The notes beneath the pieces were generated by a model. The model made no database searches, had not been told where the DNA came from, and saw nothing but the letters and a program-made list of their open reading frames with translations. The translations under genes and the position numbers were made by a program. Positions 16,072 to 23,318 of a DNA stretch of 25,202 nt are shown one piece after another (the first letter of the stretch is position 1; every line of letters begins with the position of its first letter). The DNA is from PWXP01 sp964487655. Its GTDB lineage: Bacteria; Planctomycetota; Planctomycetia; Pirellulales; Thermoguttaceae. The DNA lies in contig CAZASB010000032.1 of NCBI GenBank assembly GCA_964487655.1, positions 1-25,202 of the forward strand, read 5' to 3'.

Positions 16072-18588
16072 TCACACGTCTAGATTTCTCGCTTCAAGGG
16101 CGTGTTTTTCGATGAACTCGCGGCGCGGTTCGACCTTCTCGCCCATAAGGATGCGGAAGAGATCGTCCGCCGCCGTGGCGTCGTCCATGGTTACCTGCAA
16201 GAGTGTGCGATTCTCCGGAAGAAGGGTCGTATCGCGCAACTCCTCGGGGTTCATTTCGCCGAGGCCCTTGAAGCGGGTGATTTGGAGGCCCTTTTCTCCG
16301 GCGGCCCGTATGGCAGCCAGCAGTCCTCGCAAGTCTTCGAGTCCCTGCTCATGCTCACCGCGGCGAACCATGTATCGGGGCTCCTCCATACCGGTCCGTT
16401 CCTGGGGAATGAGCGCGTCGATTTCAAAACCCATCTTGCGAAGCTCGGCCAGATGCACGTTGATCGAACGCACCTCGTGGAACTCCACCAGGTATATTTT
16501 CGGCGTCTCGGCGCCGTTGTCCGCTATTCCGTCCAGGCCCACGGTCTGTTCCACCTTCATTTCCCCGCCGCTCTCCCGTTCGCGGACGGCAAGAAAATCT
16601 TCCATTTCGGTCCGCGTGGTGAACCAATAATCTTCGTGCCCGAGCAACACATGGAAGACAGGCAGCTTACCGGTTTCCGGATCCTGGCGTTCGGCATGCA
16701 TCTTTAGGCTCACGCCACGGCGTTCCAAGGCGATGAGTGAATCTTCCAGCGACGCCAGGATGCGGCACAGTTGCTCGATTTGCTCCCCTTCAATCAGCCG
16801 ACCATCGCTGGGATCAAACACGGTTTCCGCGAGCCCTTTCTCCATGAGTTGCTTCTTCATTTCCTCTTCGGTTTGCACATAATACACCTGCTTCCGCTGT
16901 CGTACGCGGAACAGCGGCGGCTGGGCCACGTACACCATGCCTGCCTTGATCATGGAATACATCTGCCGGTAGAAGAACGTCAGCAGCAGGGTACGGATGT
17001 GCGAGCCGTCGACGTCGGCGTCGGTCATGATGACAATCTTTCCGTATCGGCGTTTGGTAAGGTCCATTTCATCACCGAATCCGGCGCCAACCGCCGCGAT
17101 CATGCTGCGTACTTCTTCATTGGCCAGCACCTTGTCGTCGCGTGCCTTGTAGGCGTTGATGATCTTGCCCCGAAGCGGGAGGACTGCCTGAAACTCGCGC
17201 GTGCGCCCGCCCTCGGCGCTGCCGCCGGCCGAATCACCTTCGACCAGGTACAGCTCGCACTGGTCGACGTCGCGGCTGGTGCAGTCGCGCAGTTTGCCGG
17301 GAAGCCCGCCGCCGGCCAACGCGCTCTTCCGTTCGCGCACCATCGCCCGGGCCTTGCGAGCACTCTCGCGCGCCTCGGCGGCGATGAGTCCTTTCTGGAC
17401 GATCGTGCGGGCACTCTTCGGATTCTCTTCGAGGTAGGCGGTCAGATGGTCGCCCAAGGCCGAGTTGACGATCCCCTCGACCTCGCTATTGCCAAGCTTG
17501 GTCTTCGTCTGACCTTCGAACTGCGGTTCCGGCACGCGGAGCGAGATGATGGCCGTGAGTCCCTCGCGCAGGTCGTCCCCGGTGGGCACTAAATCCTTGA
17601 ACACGCCGATCTTCTTCCCGTAGGCATTAAGGGTGCGCGTCAACGCGGTACGGAACCCGGAAACGTGCGTGCCGCCCTCGGTCGTACAGATGTTATTCAC
17701 GTAAGAGTGGACGTTTTCCGTGTACTCCGAGGAATACTGAATCGCGATCTCCACGCCGACACCTTGATACATGCCGTTGATGTAGACGATGTCGCCGTGG
17801 ATCGGCTCGCTGGCGCGATTGAGATACTCTACGAACTCGATAATGCCGTTCTCGTAGCGAAACGATTCGCCTTCGCCGGTGCGATGGTCGTGGAATACGA
17901 TCCGGACGCCCTTGTTCAGGAAAGCCAGCTCCTGGAGACGACGATAGAGAATATTGTACTGGAAGCTGGTGTTCGGGAAGATGAGTGGGTCCGGCTTGAA
18001 CGTAGTCTTCGTGCCACGCAGGTCGGTTCGGCCGATGCGGCGGACTTCCGCAGTGGGAATGCCGCGTTCATACTCTTGCTGGTACACATGCCCCCCGCGG
18101 CGCACCTCGACCTCGCACCATTCCGAGAGGAAGTTGACAACCGTCACCCCCACGCCGTGCAGGCCGCCGGAGGTCTGGTACGCGCCCTTCTTGAACTTCC
18201 CGCCGAACTTCAGCACGGTCATCACGCCCTGAAGCGTTGAAAAACCCAAGTCCGCATGACGCTCCACCGGTACGCCGCGGCCATCGTCGACCACCTCGAC
18301 GGAGCCGTCGTTGTTGATCGTTACCGCGACATGCGTGGCGTAGCCCGCCATCGCCTCGTCAATCGAGTTGTCCACCACCTCATACACCAGGTGGTGGAGA
18401 CCTCGCAACGTCGTGTCGGCTATGTACATGCTTGGCCGTTCGCGCACGTGCTCCAGATCGCTCAGGTGCTCCATGTCTCTCGCGCTGTAGTCGCCGTCTG
18501 CTTCGGAGGGATGAAGCTGGTAGCCCTCGAGGTCGTCGTCTGGCGTTACAAAATCATTCTGGGGCACCGGGTTGATATCGTCTGGCAT
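16072..18588 (-). CDS. gyrB: DNA gyrase subunit B
   Basis: The ATPase subunit of the type II topoisomerase that introduces negative supercoils. About 838 residues. GHKL ATPase motifs: YEVVDNSIDEA with catalytic E70 and Mg-binding N74, then DDGRGVPV and QTSGGLHGVGVTVVN. The transducer contains EGGTHVSGFRTALTR. The Toprim domain has LVEGDSAGGSAEGGR and MTDADVDGSHIRTLL. The C-terminus RFKGLGEMNPEEL ... EPRREFIEKHALEARNLDV is GyrB rather than ParE-like. A long insert (about residues 600-720) lies in the Toprim half, as in large GyrB proteins. The first 30 or so residues are an acidic extension before YSARDMEHL. GAGAAAG five bases before ATG 18588 supports this start; an ATG at 18636 in frame lacks a ribosome site. 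It is last in the dnaA-dnaN-dciA-gyrB series. Confidence 0.96.
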   Translation of the reverse strand: MPDDINPVPQNDFVTPDDDLEGYQLHPSEADGDYSARDMEHLSDLEHVRERPSMYIADTTLRGLHHLVYEVVDNSIDEAMAGYATHVAVTINNDGSVEVVDDGRGVPVERHADLGFSTLQGVMTVLKFGGKFKKGAYQTSGGLHGVGVTVVNFLSEWCEVEVRRGGHVYQQEYERGIPTAEVRRIGRTDLRGTKTTFKPDPLIFPNTSFQYNILYRRLQELAFLNKGVRIVFHDHRTGEGESFRYENGIIEFVEYLNRASEPIHGDIVYINGMYQGVGVEIAIQYSSEYTENVHSYVNNICTTEGGTHVSGFRTALTRTLNAYGKKIGVFKDLVPTGDDLREGLTAIISLRVPEPQFEGQTKTKLGNSEVEGIVNSALGDHLTAYLEENPKSARTIVQKGLIAAEARESARKARAMVRERKSALAGGGLPGKLRDCTSRDVDQCELYLVEGDSAGGSAEGGRTREFQAVLPLRGKIINAYKARDDKVLANEEVRSMIAAVGAGFGDEMDLTKRRYGKIVIMTDADVDGSHIRTLLLTFFYRQMYSMIKAGMVYVAQPPLFRVRQRKQVYYVQTEEEMKKQLMEKGLAETVFDPSDGRLIEGEQIEQLCRILASLEDSLIALERRGVSLKMHAERQDPETGKLPVFHVLLGHEDYWFTTRTEMEDFLAVRERESGGEMKVEQTVGLDGIADNGAETPKIYLVEFHEVRSINVHLAELRKMGFEIDALIPQERTGMEEPRYMVRRGEHEQGLEDLRGLLAAIRAAGEKGLQITRFKGLGEMNPEELRDTTLLPENRTLLQVTMDDATAADDLFRILMGEKVEPRREFIEKHALEARNLDV

Positions 18589-18741
18589 AAAGTCTTTCTC
18601 ACGAACTATGTTCTGAATGGGAACAGTCAGCGCCATTCGGCGCCGGTCGGATTCCGTGGCATAGGCTTGCCGCTGGCATTAGCGGCGGGCAGGAAGCCTA
18701 CCCCACGTCTTGGGGCTGTGGTATTCGGTTGTCTTACTCCC

Positions 18742-19044
18742 CTAAGCGATCGGGCCAACGCGGAAGCGGAGGTCGCGAATTCGCTGATCGGGGAGCCGTT
18801 CGGCTAGGCGTTTTACAATGGCCGCCTTCTGAAAGGTCAATTCCTGGGCAAGGGTCGAGTTCGCCACAATCACTTCCAACTTTCCACGACGCACCTCGCC
18901 CGCGCGGCTGTAGCCGGCCAGCAATTCGCCGGCCGCCTCGCGCCATGCGTTCTCCAAGGCCTCGGCCGACCGAACGCGAGCAAAGCCGCGGCGAGCCATC
19001 AACTCACTAAGAACCTCGGCAATCGGTAGCGGTCTTTGTGCCAT
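18742..19044 (-). CDS. dciA: DciA/DUF721 family protein
   Basis: A 100-residue DUF721 protein. Known members (DciA) recruit or load the replicative helicase DnaB in bacteria lacking DnaC or DnaI. The visible core is IAEVLSELMARRGFARV, then ALENAWREAAGELL with the invariant W, and a KH-like fold ending GKLEVIVANSTLAQELTF and LAERLPDQRIRDLRFRVG. The start lies 15 bp after the dnaN stop with GAGG before it, so the two are surely cotranscribed. A spacer of about 150 bp separates it from gyrB. DciA often lies next to recF; here there is no recF. The symbol rests on family and position. Confidence 0.85.
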   Translation of the reverse strand: MAQRPLPIAEVLSELMARRGFARVRSAEALENAWREAAGELLAGYSRAGEVRRGKLEVIVANSTLAQELTFQKAAIVKRLAERLPDQRIRDLRFRVGPIA

Positions 19045-19059
19045 ACTGCGTGCCTCGAG

Positions 19060-20184
19060 TTACCGTTCTCCTCGAGCCATCGGCATGAGCACGTAGCCAT
19101 AGCCGTCTTCGGTCAGGCATGCGGCGGCCGTCTTGGCGCCGCGGAGTTCCATGGTAAAGGTCTTCTCCGGACTGAGTGTTCGGAGGAAGTCGCTCAGATA
19201 TCGTGGATCCAGGCTGATCTGTAGCGGCTCGCCTTCATAGGCGACCGGAAGCTCCACGTGCGATTCGCCATGCTCCGCGCCGTGCGCGTTCAGGGTAACC
19301 CGCCCGTCGGCAAATGTGAACTCCACGCCCCGCCGGTCGGCGCTGGTGACAATGGCGGCCTGACGCACGGCGGCGTGGAAGGGGCCGACTGGCAGTTCCA
19401 AACTTATACAATCGTACTCACCGTGCTTTGGAAAAACGTCCCGCCATCGCGGAAAACGGCCTTCAACAAGGCGCGCGTACACCGTGGCCGTGCCGCTTCG
19501 CATCAGGACGTCGTTCTCGCGAGCGGCCAGTTGGGCCGTGCCTGACGTCTCGCTCAGTGCCCGTTCCATCAATTGCAGAGCCTTGGTCGGAATCACAATC
19601 GTATTCTCGCCCGAGACGTGGCCGCCGACCGACTGCCCTGGCCCCTCCTGCCGTGCCAGTCGTCGCCCATCGGTGGCAACAGCGGTAACCCGGTCTTCGG
19701 TCATCTCAAACAACACCCCGCCCAAGGCGTACCGGCTGCTCTCGGTATCGGTCGCAAACACCGTACGCCGGATCAGTTCGCGAAGGAACGGTACGGGCAT
19801 CTCGTGGTACCGTTCCTCGTTGAAATCGGGGACCGAGGGAAACTCATCCGGGTTGGCCGACGGCAATTGAAACTGGCTCTGGACGCCTCGCACTTGAATC
19901 TGCCGGCCATCGGTTTCAATGGTAAGTTTTTCGTCCGGGCTTTCCCGCAAAATCGAACCAAAGCGGTCAATGGGTAAGAGGACCATCCCTTCGGCCTGGA
20001 CTTCCAAGTCGCTGACCCGAATACGGATGCCCACCTCAAGGTCCGTTCCCGAGAGCAAGCCTTCCGATCCCGCGGCTTCGAGTTTGAGGTTATGCAAGAC
20101 TGCCTTGCTGCTGCGGCTGGGCGCCACGCCGGCGGCCGTTTGGAACGCTTGCATGAGTGCTTCACGCTGACATACGATCTTCAT
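19060..20184 (-). CDS. dnaN: DNA polymerase III beta subunit (sliding clamp)
   Basis: The ring-shaped processivity clamp of DNA polymerase III. 374 residues, the usual length, in three repeated clamp domains. Landmarks: MKIVCQREALMQAFQTAAGV at the start, SGTDLEVGIRIRV, FPSVPDF at the end of domain 1, TVFATDTESSRYALGGVLFE, VATDGRRLA, and GRFPRWRDVFP near the domain 2/3 boundary. The C-terminus is YGYVLMPMARGER, which keeps the MPM peptide-binding pocket although it runs a few residues past the usual end. GAGAGG before the ATG supports the start. It lies downstream of dnaA on the same strand with a 368-bp spacer. Confidence 0.97.
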   Translation of the reverse strand: MKIVCQREALMQAFQTAAGVAPSRSSKAVLHNLKLEAAGSEGLLSGTDLEVGIRIRVSDLEVQAEGMVLLPIDRFGSILRESPDEKLTIETDGRQIQVRGVQSQFQLPSANPDEFPSVPDFNEERYHEMPVPFLRELIRRTVFATDTESSRYALGGVLFEMTEDRVTAVATDGRRLARQEGPGQSVGGHVSGENTIVIPTKALQLMERALSETSGTAQLAARENDVLMRSGTATVYARLVEGRFPRWRDVFPKHGEYDCISLELPVGPFHAAVRQAAIVTSADRRGVEFTFADGRVTLNAHGAEHGESHVELPVAYEGEPLQISLDPRYLSDFLRTLSPEKTFTMELRGAKTAAACLTEDGYGYVLMPMARGER

Positions 20185-20552
20185 CGGGTGTTCCTCTCCC
20201 CCGCAAGCCTCCGATTGGCTTACGTACCATCTCGGGCGGGCTACGGCGTGTGTGTTATCTCTTCTTCTATATAAATTTTCAGTAGTAACAGTAGTGCAAA
20301 ACGGCGACGGGCCAAACGACCAGACTTTGCAACCGTAACCTGAATGATAGTCATTGTTTACGTTACCAGGCTTCGTCTAAACTCCCGTGGAAAAACCGGC
20401 GATTGTCTGACAATATCCCGTCGATTCAGTGTTCATGCCCAGCCGGTTTTCGGAGCGCGCCCCGGAAGCTGTCGATGAAGGCTCAGACACTGACAAGCTA
20501 TCGACATGCGGCCGACACGTTTTCCACTTCCGGCCGACTTCGTCGAGCGTGG
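20185..20552. other. dnaA-dnaN spacer, candidate replication origin
   Basis: 368 bp without a gene. It holds an AT-rich patch near 20265-20285 (TCTATATAAATTTTCAGTAG), a perfect 9-bp inverted repeat AAAACCGGC (20392-20400) / GCCGGTTTT (20442-20450) and, inside it, the palindrome ATTGTCTGACAAT (20402-20414). Another small symmetry, AATGATAGTCATT, is at 20343-20355. Two copies of TTTTCCAC lie in opposite orientation (20387-20394 and 20520-20527); these are two mismatches from the consensus DnaA box when read as 9-mers. No perfect TTATCCACA exists. Origins often lie in this spacer, but nothing here is decisive. Read on the minus strand, the outer stem followed by TTTTT could also end the dnaA transcript. 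Confidence 0.4.
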
Positions 20553-21707
20553 CTAACCCACGGTGACCGTGACCGATTGGCTGGCTCCTTTCCATTTACT
20601 TCCGACTCGTTCGATGGCTTGATGGACAGCGGGGTCCGTCTTCAAGAGGTTGCCGGTTTTGCGGCATCCGTGCAATACAGTGGTGTGGTCCCGATCGCCA
20701 AAATAGTGGCCGATCCGTTCAAGGCTGTTCTGGGTGAGCGAGCGGGCGAGGTACATGGCGACACCGCGGGCAGTGACGACGGCCCGGCGCTGCGAGGGAC
20801 CTCGCAGGTCGCCCAGCCGCAACGAGAAGTACCGCGCCGTGCGAACGGCAATCGCCGACAACTCCGGTTCTCGCTCGGCGCTCCGGCGGCGGAGGTAGTC
20901 GCGGGCCGTCTTGGCATTGATGACCTCGCCATCGAGCCGCGCAGCCTGATCCAGATCGTCGAAGGCGACCATGAGGTCGGGCACCGTCCCCCGAATTCCC
21001 TCGGCCACAATATGGGCGACCGGCTCGGACAGCTCGATACGCCGTGTGGTCGCCATCTGTCGCAGCAGGGCAATCCGCACCGCAAGCCCAGGCGGAGCCA
21101 GTGCCACCACCAGGCCGGCGCCCAGCCGACTTGCCAAGGTCGGCTGGAACTGCGCCAGGCGAGCTGGTGGTTCCGATGCGGTAAGTACAATTTGGGTTCC
21201 CCTCTTTAGTAGTGTATCCAGAGTATGGATCAACTCGACCTGTGCCGCCGAACGCCCGGCAAGCTTCTCAATATCCTCCAACGCAAGCAGTGAACACTCG
21301 CGGTACTTCATCCGAAACTCGACCACGGAGTTGACTTCGAAGGCATCAGCCAACTCGCGGGCGAACTCCTTTGCGGAAACACAAACTACGCGGCTTCGGG
21401 ACACACGCCGCCACTGGTGGGCCAACCCACACGCAAGATGCGACTTTCCCGTACCCGACGGGCCACAAAGCATCAGCGGGTTGAACCGACTGGCCCGGTC
21501 GTTCAGCACGCTCCGGACAGCAACTTCGACGAGGGGGTTCTCGCTTCCAGCAAGAAAACAGTCCATGGAGAAGCGAGGCATAGTCTCCATGCTGCCACTT
21601 TGGACGTATTCATTTTTACCTGAAAGTGGTATCCTTGCGATCTCGTCAACCATTGACGAACCCACCCGATCTCTGGCTGTCCGAGGGACATCGTCGACAA
21701 CGCTCAT
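20553..21707 (-). CDS. dnaA: chromosomal replication initiator DnaA, short and divergent
   Basis: DnaA binds origin boxes and opens DNA for replication. This 384-residue form has AAA+ domain III with Walker A GPSGTGKSHLA (K88), a modified Walker B SLLALEDIE (E144-D145; usual form LLIDDI), sensor I IVLTASEPP and arginine-finger region LASRLGAGLVV. Domain IV carries GVAMYLARSLTQNSLERIGH and then GDRDHTTVLHGCRK (about 337-350), the signature that reads DnaA boxes. Only about 60 residues precede the AAA+ core (typical DnaA has 100 or more), so the helicase-interacting domain I is missing or reduced. The ATG at 21707 was chosen because longer frames run into a mobile element; an alternative is ATG 21653. 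It heads the dnaA-dnaN-dciA-gyrB block. Confidence 0.88.
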   Translation of the reverse strand: MSVVDDVPRTARDRVGSSMVDEIARIPLSGKNEYVQSGSMETMPRFSMDCFLAGSENPLVEVAVRSVLNDRASRFNPLMLCGPSGTGKSHLACGLAHQWRRVSRSRVVCVSAKEFARELADAFEVNSVVEFRMKYRECSLLALEDIEKLAGRSAAQVELIHTLDTLLKRGTQIVLTASEPPARLAQFQPTLASRLGAGLVVALAPPGLAVRIALLRQMATTRRIELSEPVAHIVAEGIRGTVPDLMVAFDDLDQAARLDGEVINAKTARDYLRRRSAEREPELSAIAVRTARYFSLRLGDLRGPSQRRAVVTARGVAMYLARSLTQNSLERIGHYFGDRDHTTVLHGCRKTGNLLKTDPAVHQAIERVGSKWKGASQSVTVTVG

Positions 21708-21783
21708 AACAAAGGCCCGATTATACCTTCTTCTTGCGATTACAGGGAGGCCATACCCGCTTCTTAAAAAATCGCTTTGGAGT

Positions 21784-21801
21784 GCGGCGGCTTGACGCCG
21801 C
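21784..21801. repeat. GC hairpin upstream of dnaA
   Basis: GCGGCG (21784-21789), loop GCTTGA, CGCCGC (21796-21801), followed on the plus strand by TTTTG. It looks like an intrinsic terminator on the plus strand, but no plus-strand gene ends here. The wider text GGAGTGCGGCGGCTTGACGC resembles a dispersed planctomycete repeat from memory. Confidence 0.5.
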
Positions 21802-21806
21802 TTTTG

Positions 21807-21843
21807 TTCTTCCTTCCTCTTTCTTTTCTTCCTTCTTCCCTTC
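21807..21843. repeat. 37-nt homopyrimidine tract upstream of dnaA
   Basis: An uninterrupted run of C and T on the plus strand (purines on the dnaA strand), 100 bp upstream of the dnaA start. Such tracts can form triplex or unusual DNA structure. It is low-complexity and probably not coding. Confidence 0.85.
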
Positions 21844-21855
21844 GCGGACGTCCTG

Positions 21856-21946
21856 GTATAGTCGTAACCGTTCACAGGGGGACTGTCCCCTTCGCATCGA
21901 GCGGAGAAAGCTGCCTGCGCCGCCCCGTGAACGGTTACGTATAGTC
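21856..21946. mobile_element. 75-bp MITE copy 1 (IS66-like ends) with 8-bp target duplication
   Basis: The element is 21864-21938. Its ends are the perfect 12-bp inverted repeat GTAACCGTTCAC / GTGAACGGTTAC, extended by GGGG/CCCC after one extra base. It is flanked by the direct repeat GTATAGTC (21856-21863 and 21939-21946), with the next G also shared. An internal palindrome GGGGACTGTCCCC lies at 21878-21890. There is no coding capacity. Ends beginning GTAA and an 8-bp duplication fit the IS66 family (from memory). It lies between dnaA and the CPBP protease gene. Copy 2, in opposite orientation, is at 25093-25167 and matches at 71 of 75 positions. Confidence 0.9.
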
Positions 21947-21968
21947 GCATCGCGAGTACAAAGTAGCA

Positions 21969-21986
21969 GGCACGTTCGGTCGTGCC
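21969..21986. repeat. short hairpin repeat
   Basis: GGCACG (21969-21974), loop TTCGGT, CGTGCC (21981-21986), preceded by AAGTAGCA and followed by GTCCGCC. It resembles a dispersed small repeat (GTAGCAGGCAC...GTGCCGTCCGC) that I recall from planctomycete genomes. Its role is unknown. Confidence 0.5.
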
Positions 21987-22025
21987 GTCCGCCATATTGG
22001 GCAGAACTCTGTTGTTCGGCTGGTC

Positions 22026-22048
22026 TGCACCCAGAACACGGAAGAACC
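22026..22048 (-). repeat. solo end of the ISL3-like element family
   Basis: TGCACCCAGAACACGGAAGA followed by ACC is the same end sequence as the right end of the 10475-10595 element, with one inserted base and one substitution. No matching partner end is seen nearby, so it is a solo terminal repeat left by deletion or decay. Confidence 0.6.
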
Positions 22049-22164
22049 GGTAATTGTGGACAGCGCGTGAGTGGTATGTGCCAACACCGGACGGGTGAGG
22101 TGGCCGTTTTGCCTTCCAACGCGTACAATGGCCGTTTTGCCGTTTTCCGCCCTAGCTGTAGCCC

Positions 22165-23115
22165 ATGCCGCCAATAATCCTTGCCCAAACCGTGGAGCCG
22201 GGTGCGGCTGCCCTGGTAGCGATTCTATTGCTCCTGGCGATGATGGCGGCCTTAGCGTTCTGGCTCGTCGTGTTCCAGCGGCACGTGGCGGCGGAGCCCA
22301 TTCTGCCGAAGGAGCCTCGTACCCTCGTACCCTGGCAGGGGGGGGGCGTGTTGGCAGTGCTGGCCATGCATATCGTGTTTTCCGCCCTGGCGGTTGGCCT
22401 GGTGCAGTGGTCGCTAGGACCGGAATTGACGGAGCCGCTGCCAGTACTGGACGGTAAGACGCCTGATTCCGCCCATGCCGTCTTGCAGGCGATGGCCACG
22501 GGCGGTCCGTGGGTGTTGCTCTTGTGCGTGGTTGCGGCAGTGGTCATTGCTCCGGTTACCGAGGAGTTTCTGTTCCGCGTGGTGTTGCAGGGATGGTTGG
22601 AGTCGTGTTTCGAGCGTTTCTCGGGCTACTTTCCCCGTGTTCGCCGCGTGCTGCCGGGGGCGTTGGGGCCCATCTTGTTCAGTTCGCTGCTGTTTGCGGC
22701 GGTCCATTTCCGCACGGCAGGGCCGGATCGGCACGGTCAATTCCTGATTGGCCTGCTGTTGGCCAACGCCATGGCATGGCTGCTTGCGGTGGGTTTTGCC
22801 ATGGCGTGGCTGCGTTACCGGGCAGGCGCGACGGCCGCCGACTTCGGTCTGGCGCCCGGCAAGATGGCCGACGATGCGCGCCTGGGACTCTGGTCGCTCG
22901 TTGGGCTCTTGGGGCCGATTTACGCGGTGCAAATCGCGTGTCATTTCATGCTGCCGAAGCATATCGCGCCGGATCCAATCCCCTTGTTCCTGCTTGCCGT
23001 TGCCTTGGGAACGCTCTACGCTCGGACCCATCGGGTGGTCCCCTGCATTGTGCTACATGCCGGCCTGAACGCCGCCAGTCTGGCCATGGTCTGGATGACG
23101 ATCGACCACTCCTAA
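22165..23115 (+). CDS. CPBP family intramembrane metalloprotease
   Basis: A 316-residue membrane protein with about seven or eight hydrophobic segments. It carries the CPBP (CAAX protease/Abi) motifs: TEEFLFR with E133-E134 and R138, F-A-A-V-H181 in the next helix, and H298-AGLN302 near the C-terminus. These residues form the intramembrane active site in the family; known members cleave prenylated proteins or process signal and bacteriocin peptides, but the substrate here is unknown. The ATG at 22165 lacks a clear ribosome site, so a later start (for example the MMAALAF Met pair near 22240) is possible. A run of nine G (22338-22346) lies inside the coding region and may be prone to slippage or sequencing error. 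Confidence 0.85.
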   Translation: MPPIILAQTVEPGAAALVAILLLLAMMAALAFWLVVFQRHVAAEPILPKEPRTLVPWQGGGVLAVLAMHIVFSALAVGLVQWSLGPELTEPLPVLDGKTPDSAHAVLQAMATGGPWVLLLCVVAAVVIAPVTEEFLFRVVLQGWLESCFERFSGYFPRVRRVLPGALGPILFSSLLFAAVHFRTAGPDRHGQFLIGLLLANAMAWLLAVGFAMAWLRYRAGATAADFGLAPGKMADDARLGLWSLVGLLGPIYAVQIACHFMLPKHIAPDPIPLFLLAVALGTLYARTHRVVPCIVLHAGLNAASLAMVWMTIDHS

Positions 23116-23161
23116 GAGGGGGTCTGCGGTGAACTCCGAAGTTCACGCGTCCCCACGAAAT

Positions 23162-23276
23162 GGCGCATAGCATGTCCTTGTGTCCCACTGTTCACCTCCC
23201 TCTGAGGAGGTCGGACGCGGTAGCGGCCGGGTGGGGCAACTGAAAGAAACTGGGCGCATAGCATGTCCTTGCGTCC
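23162..23276. repeat. 24-bp direct repeat pair before the toxin-antitoxin genes
   Basis: GGCGCATAGCATGTCCTTGT followed by GTCC (23162-23185) recurs at 23253-23276 with one mismatch (T to C). The copies are 91 bp apart. The inner part contains a CACCTCCCTCTGAGGAGGT stem near 23192-23210. Nothing codes here. Confidence 0.7.
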
Positions 23277-23284
23277 TTGATGCC

Positions 23285-23312
23285 TTGACATCATCGTGTT
23301 TGATGCTATGAT
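23285..23312 (+). promoter_or_regulatory. sigma70-type promoter of the vapBC pair, leaderless
   Basis: TTGACA (23285-23290), a 16-bp spacer and TATGAT (23307-23312). Transcription should start about 6-7 bases later, at or next to the ATG at 23319, so the mRNA would be leaderless. The inverted repeat CATCA ... TGATG overlapping the spacer is a candidate operator for autoregulation. Confidence 0.65.
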
Positions 23313-23318
23313 GCGCTC

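Noticed and set aside
16771..17592. Plus-strand frame inside gyrB
   Set aside because: A mirror of the highly conserved gyrB coding strand.
20185..20552. Canonical DnaA-box cluster
   Set aside because: No TTATCCACA match was found; the best 9-mers have two mismatches, so an origin is only a candidate.
21720..21725. TATAAT on the minus strand as dnaA promoter
   Set aside because: A perfect -10 hexamer, but no -35 at the right spacing, and transcription would start almost at the codon. Possible but not supported.
21784..21806. Intrinsic terminator on the plus strand
   Set aside because: The hairpin and T-run are present, but no plus-strand gene ends upstream; it is more likely a dispersed repeat.
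21708..21995. N-terminal extension of DnaA by up to 96 residues
   Set aside because: It would translate the 75-bp mobile element and the purine tract (KGRRKKRKRKEEQKRR), which is not DnaA-like. The ATG at 21707 or 21653 is more sensible.
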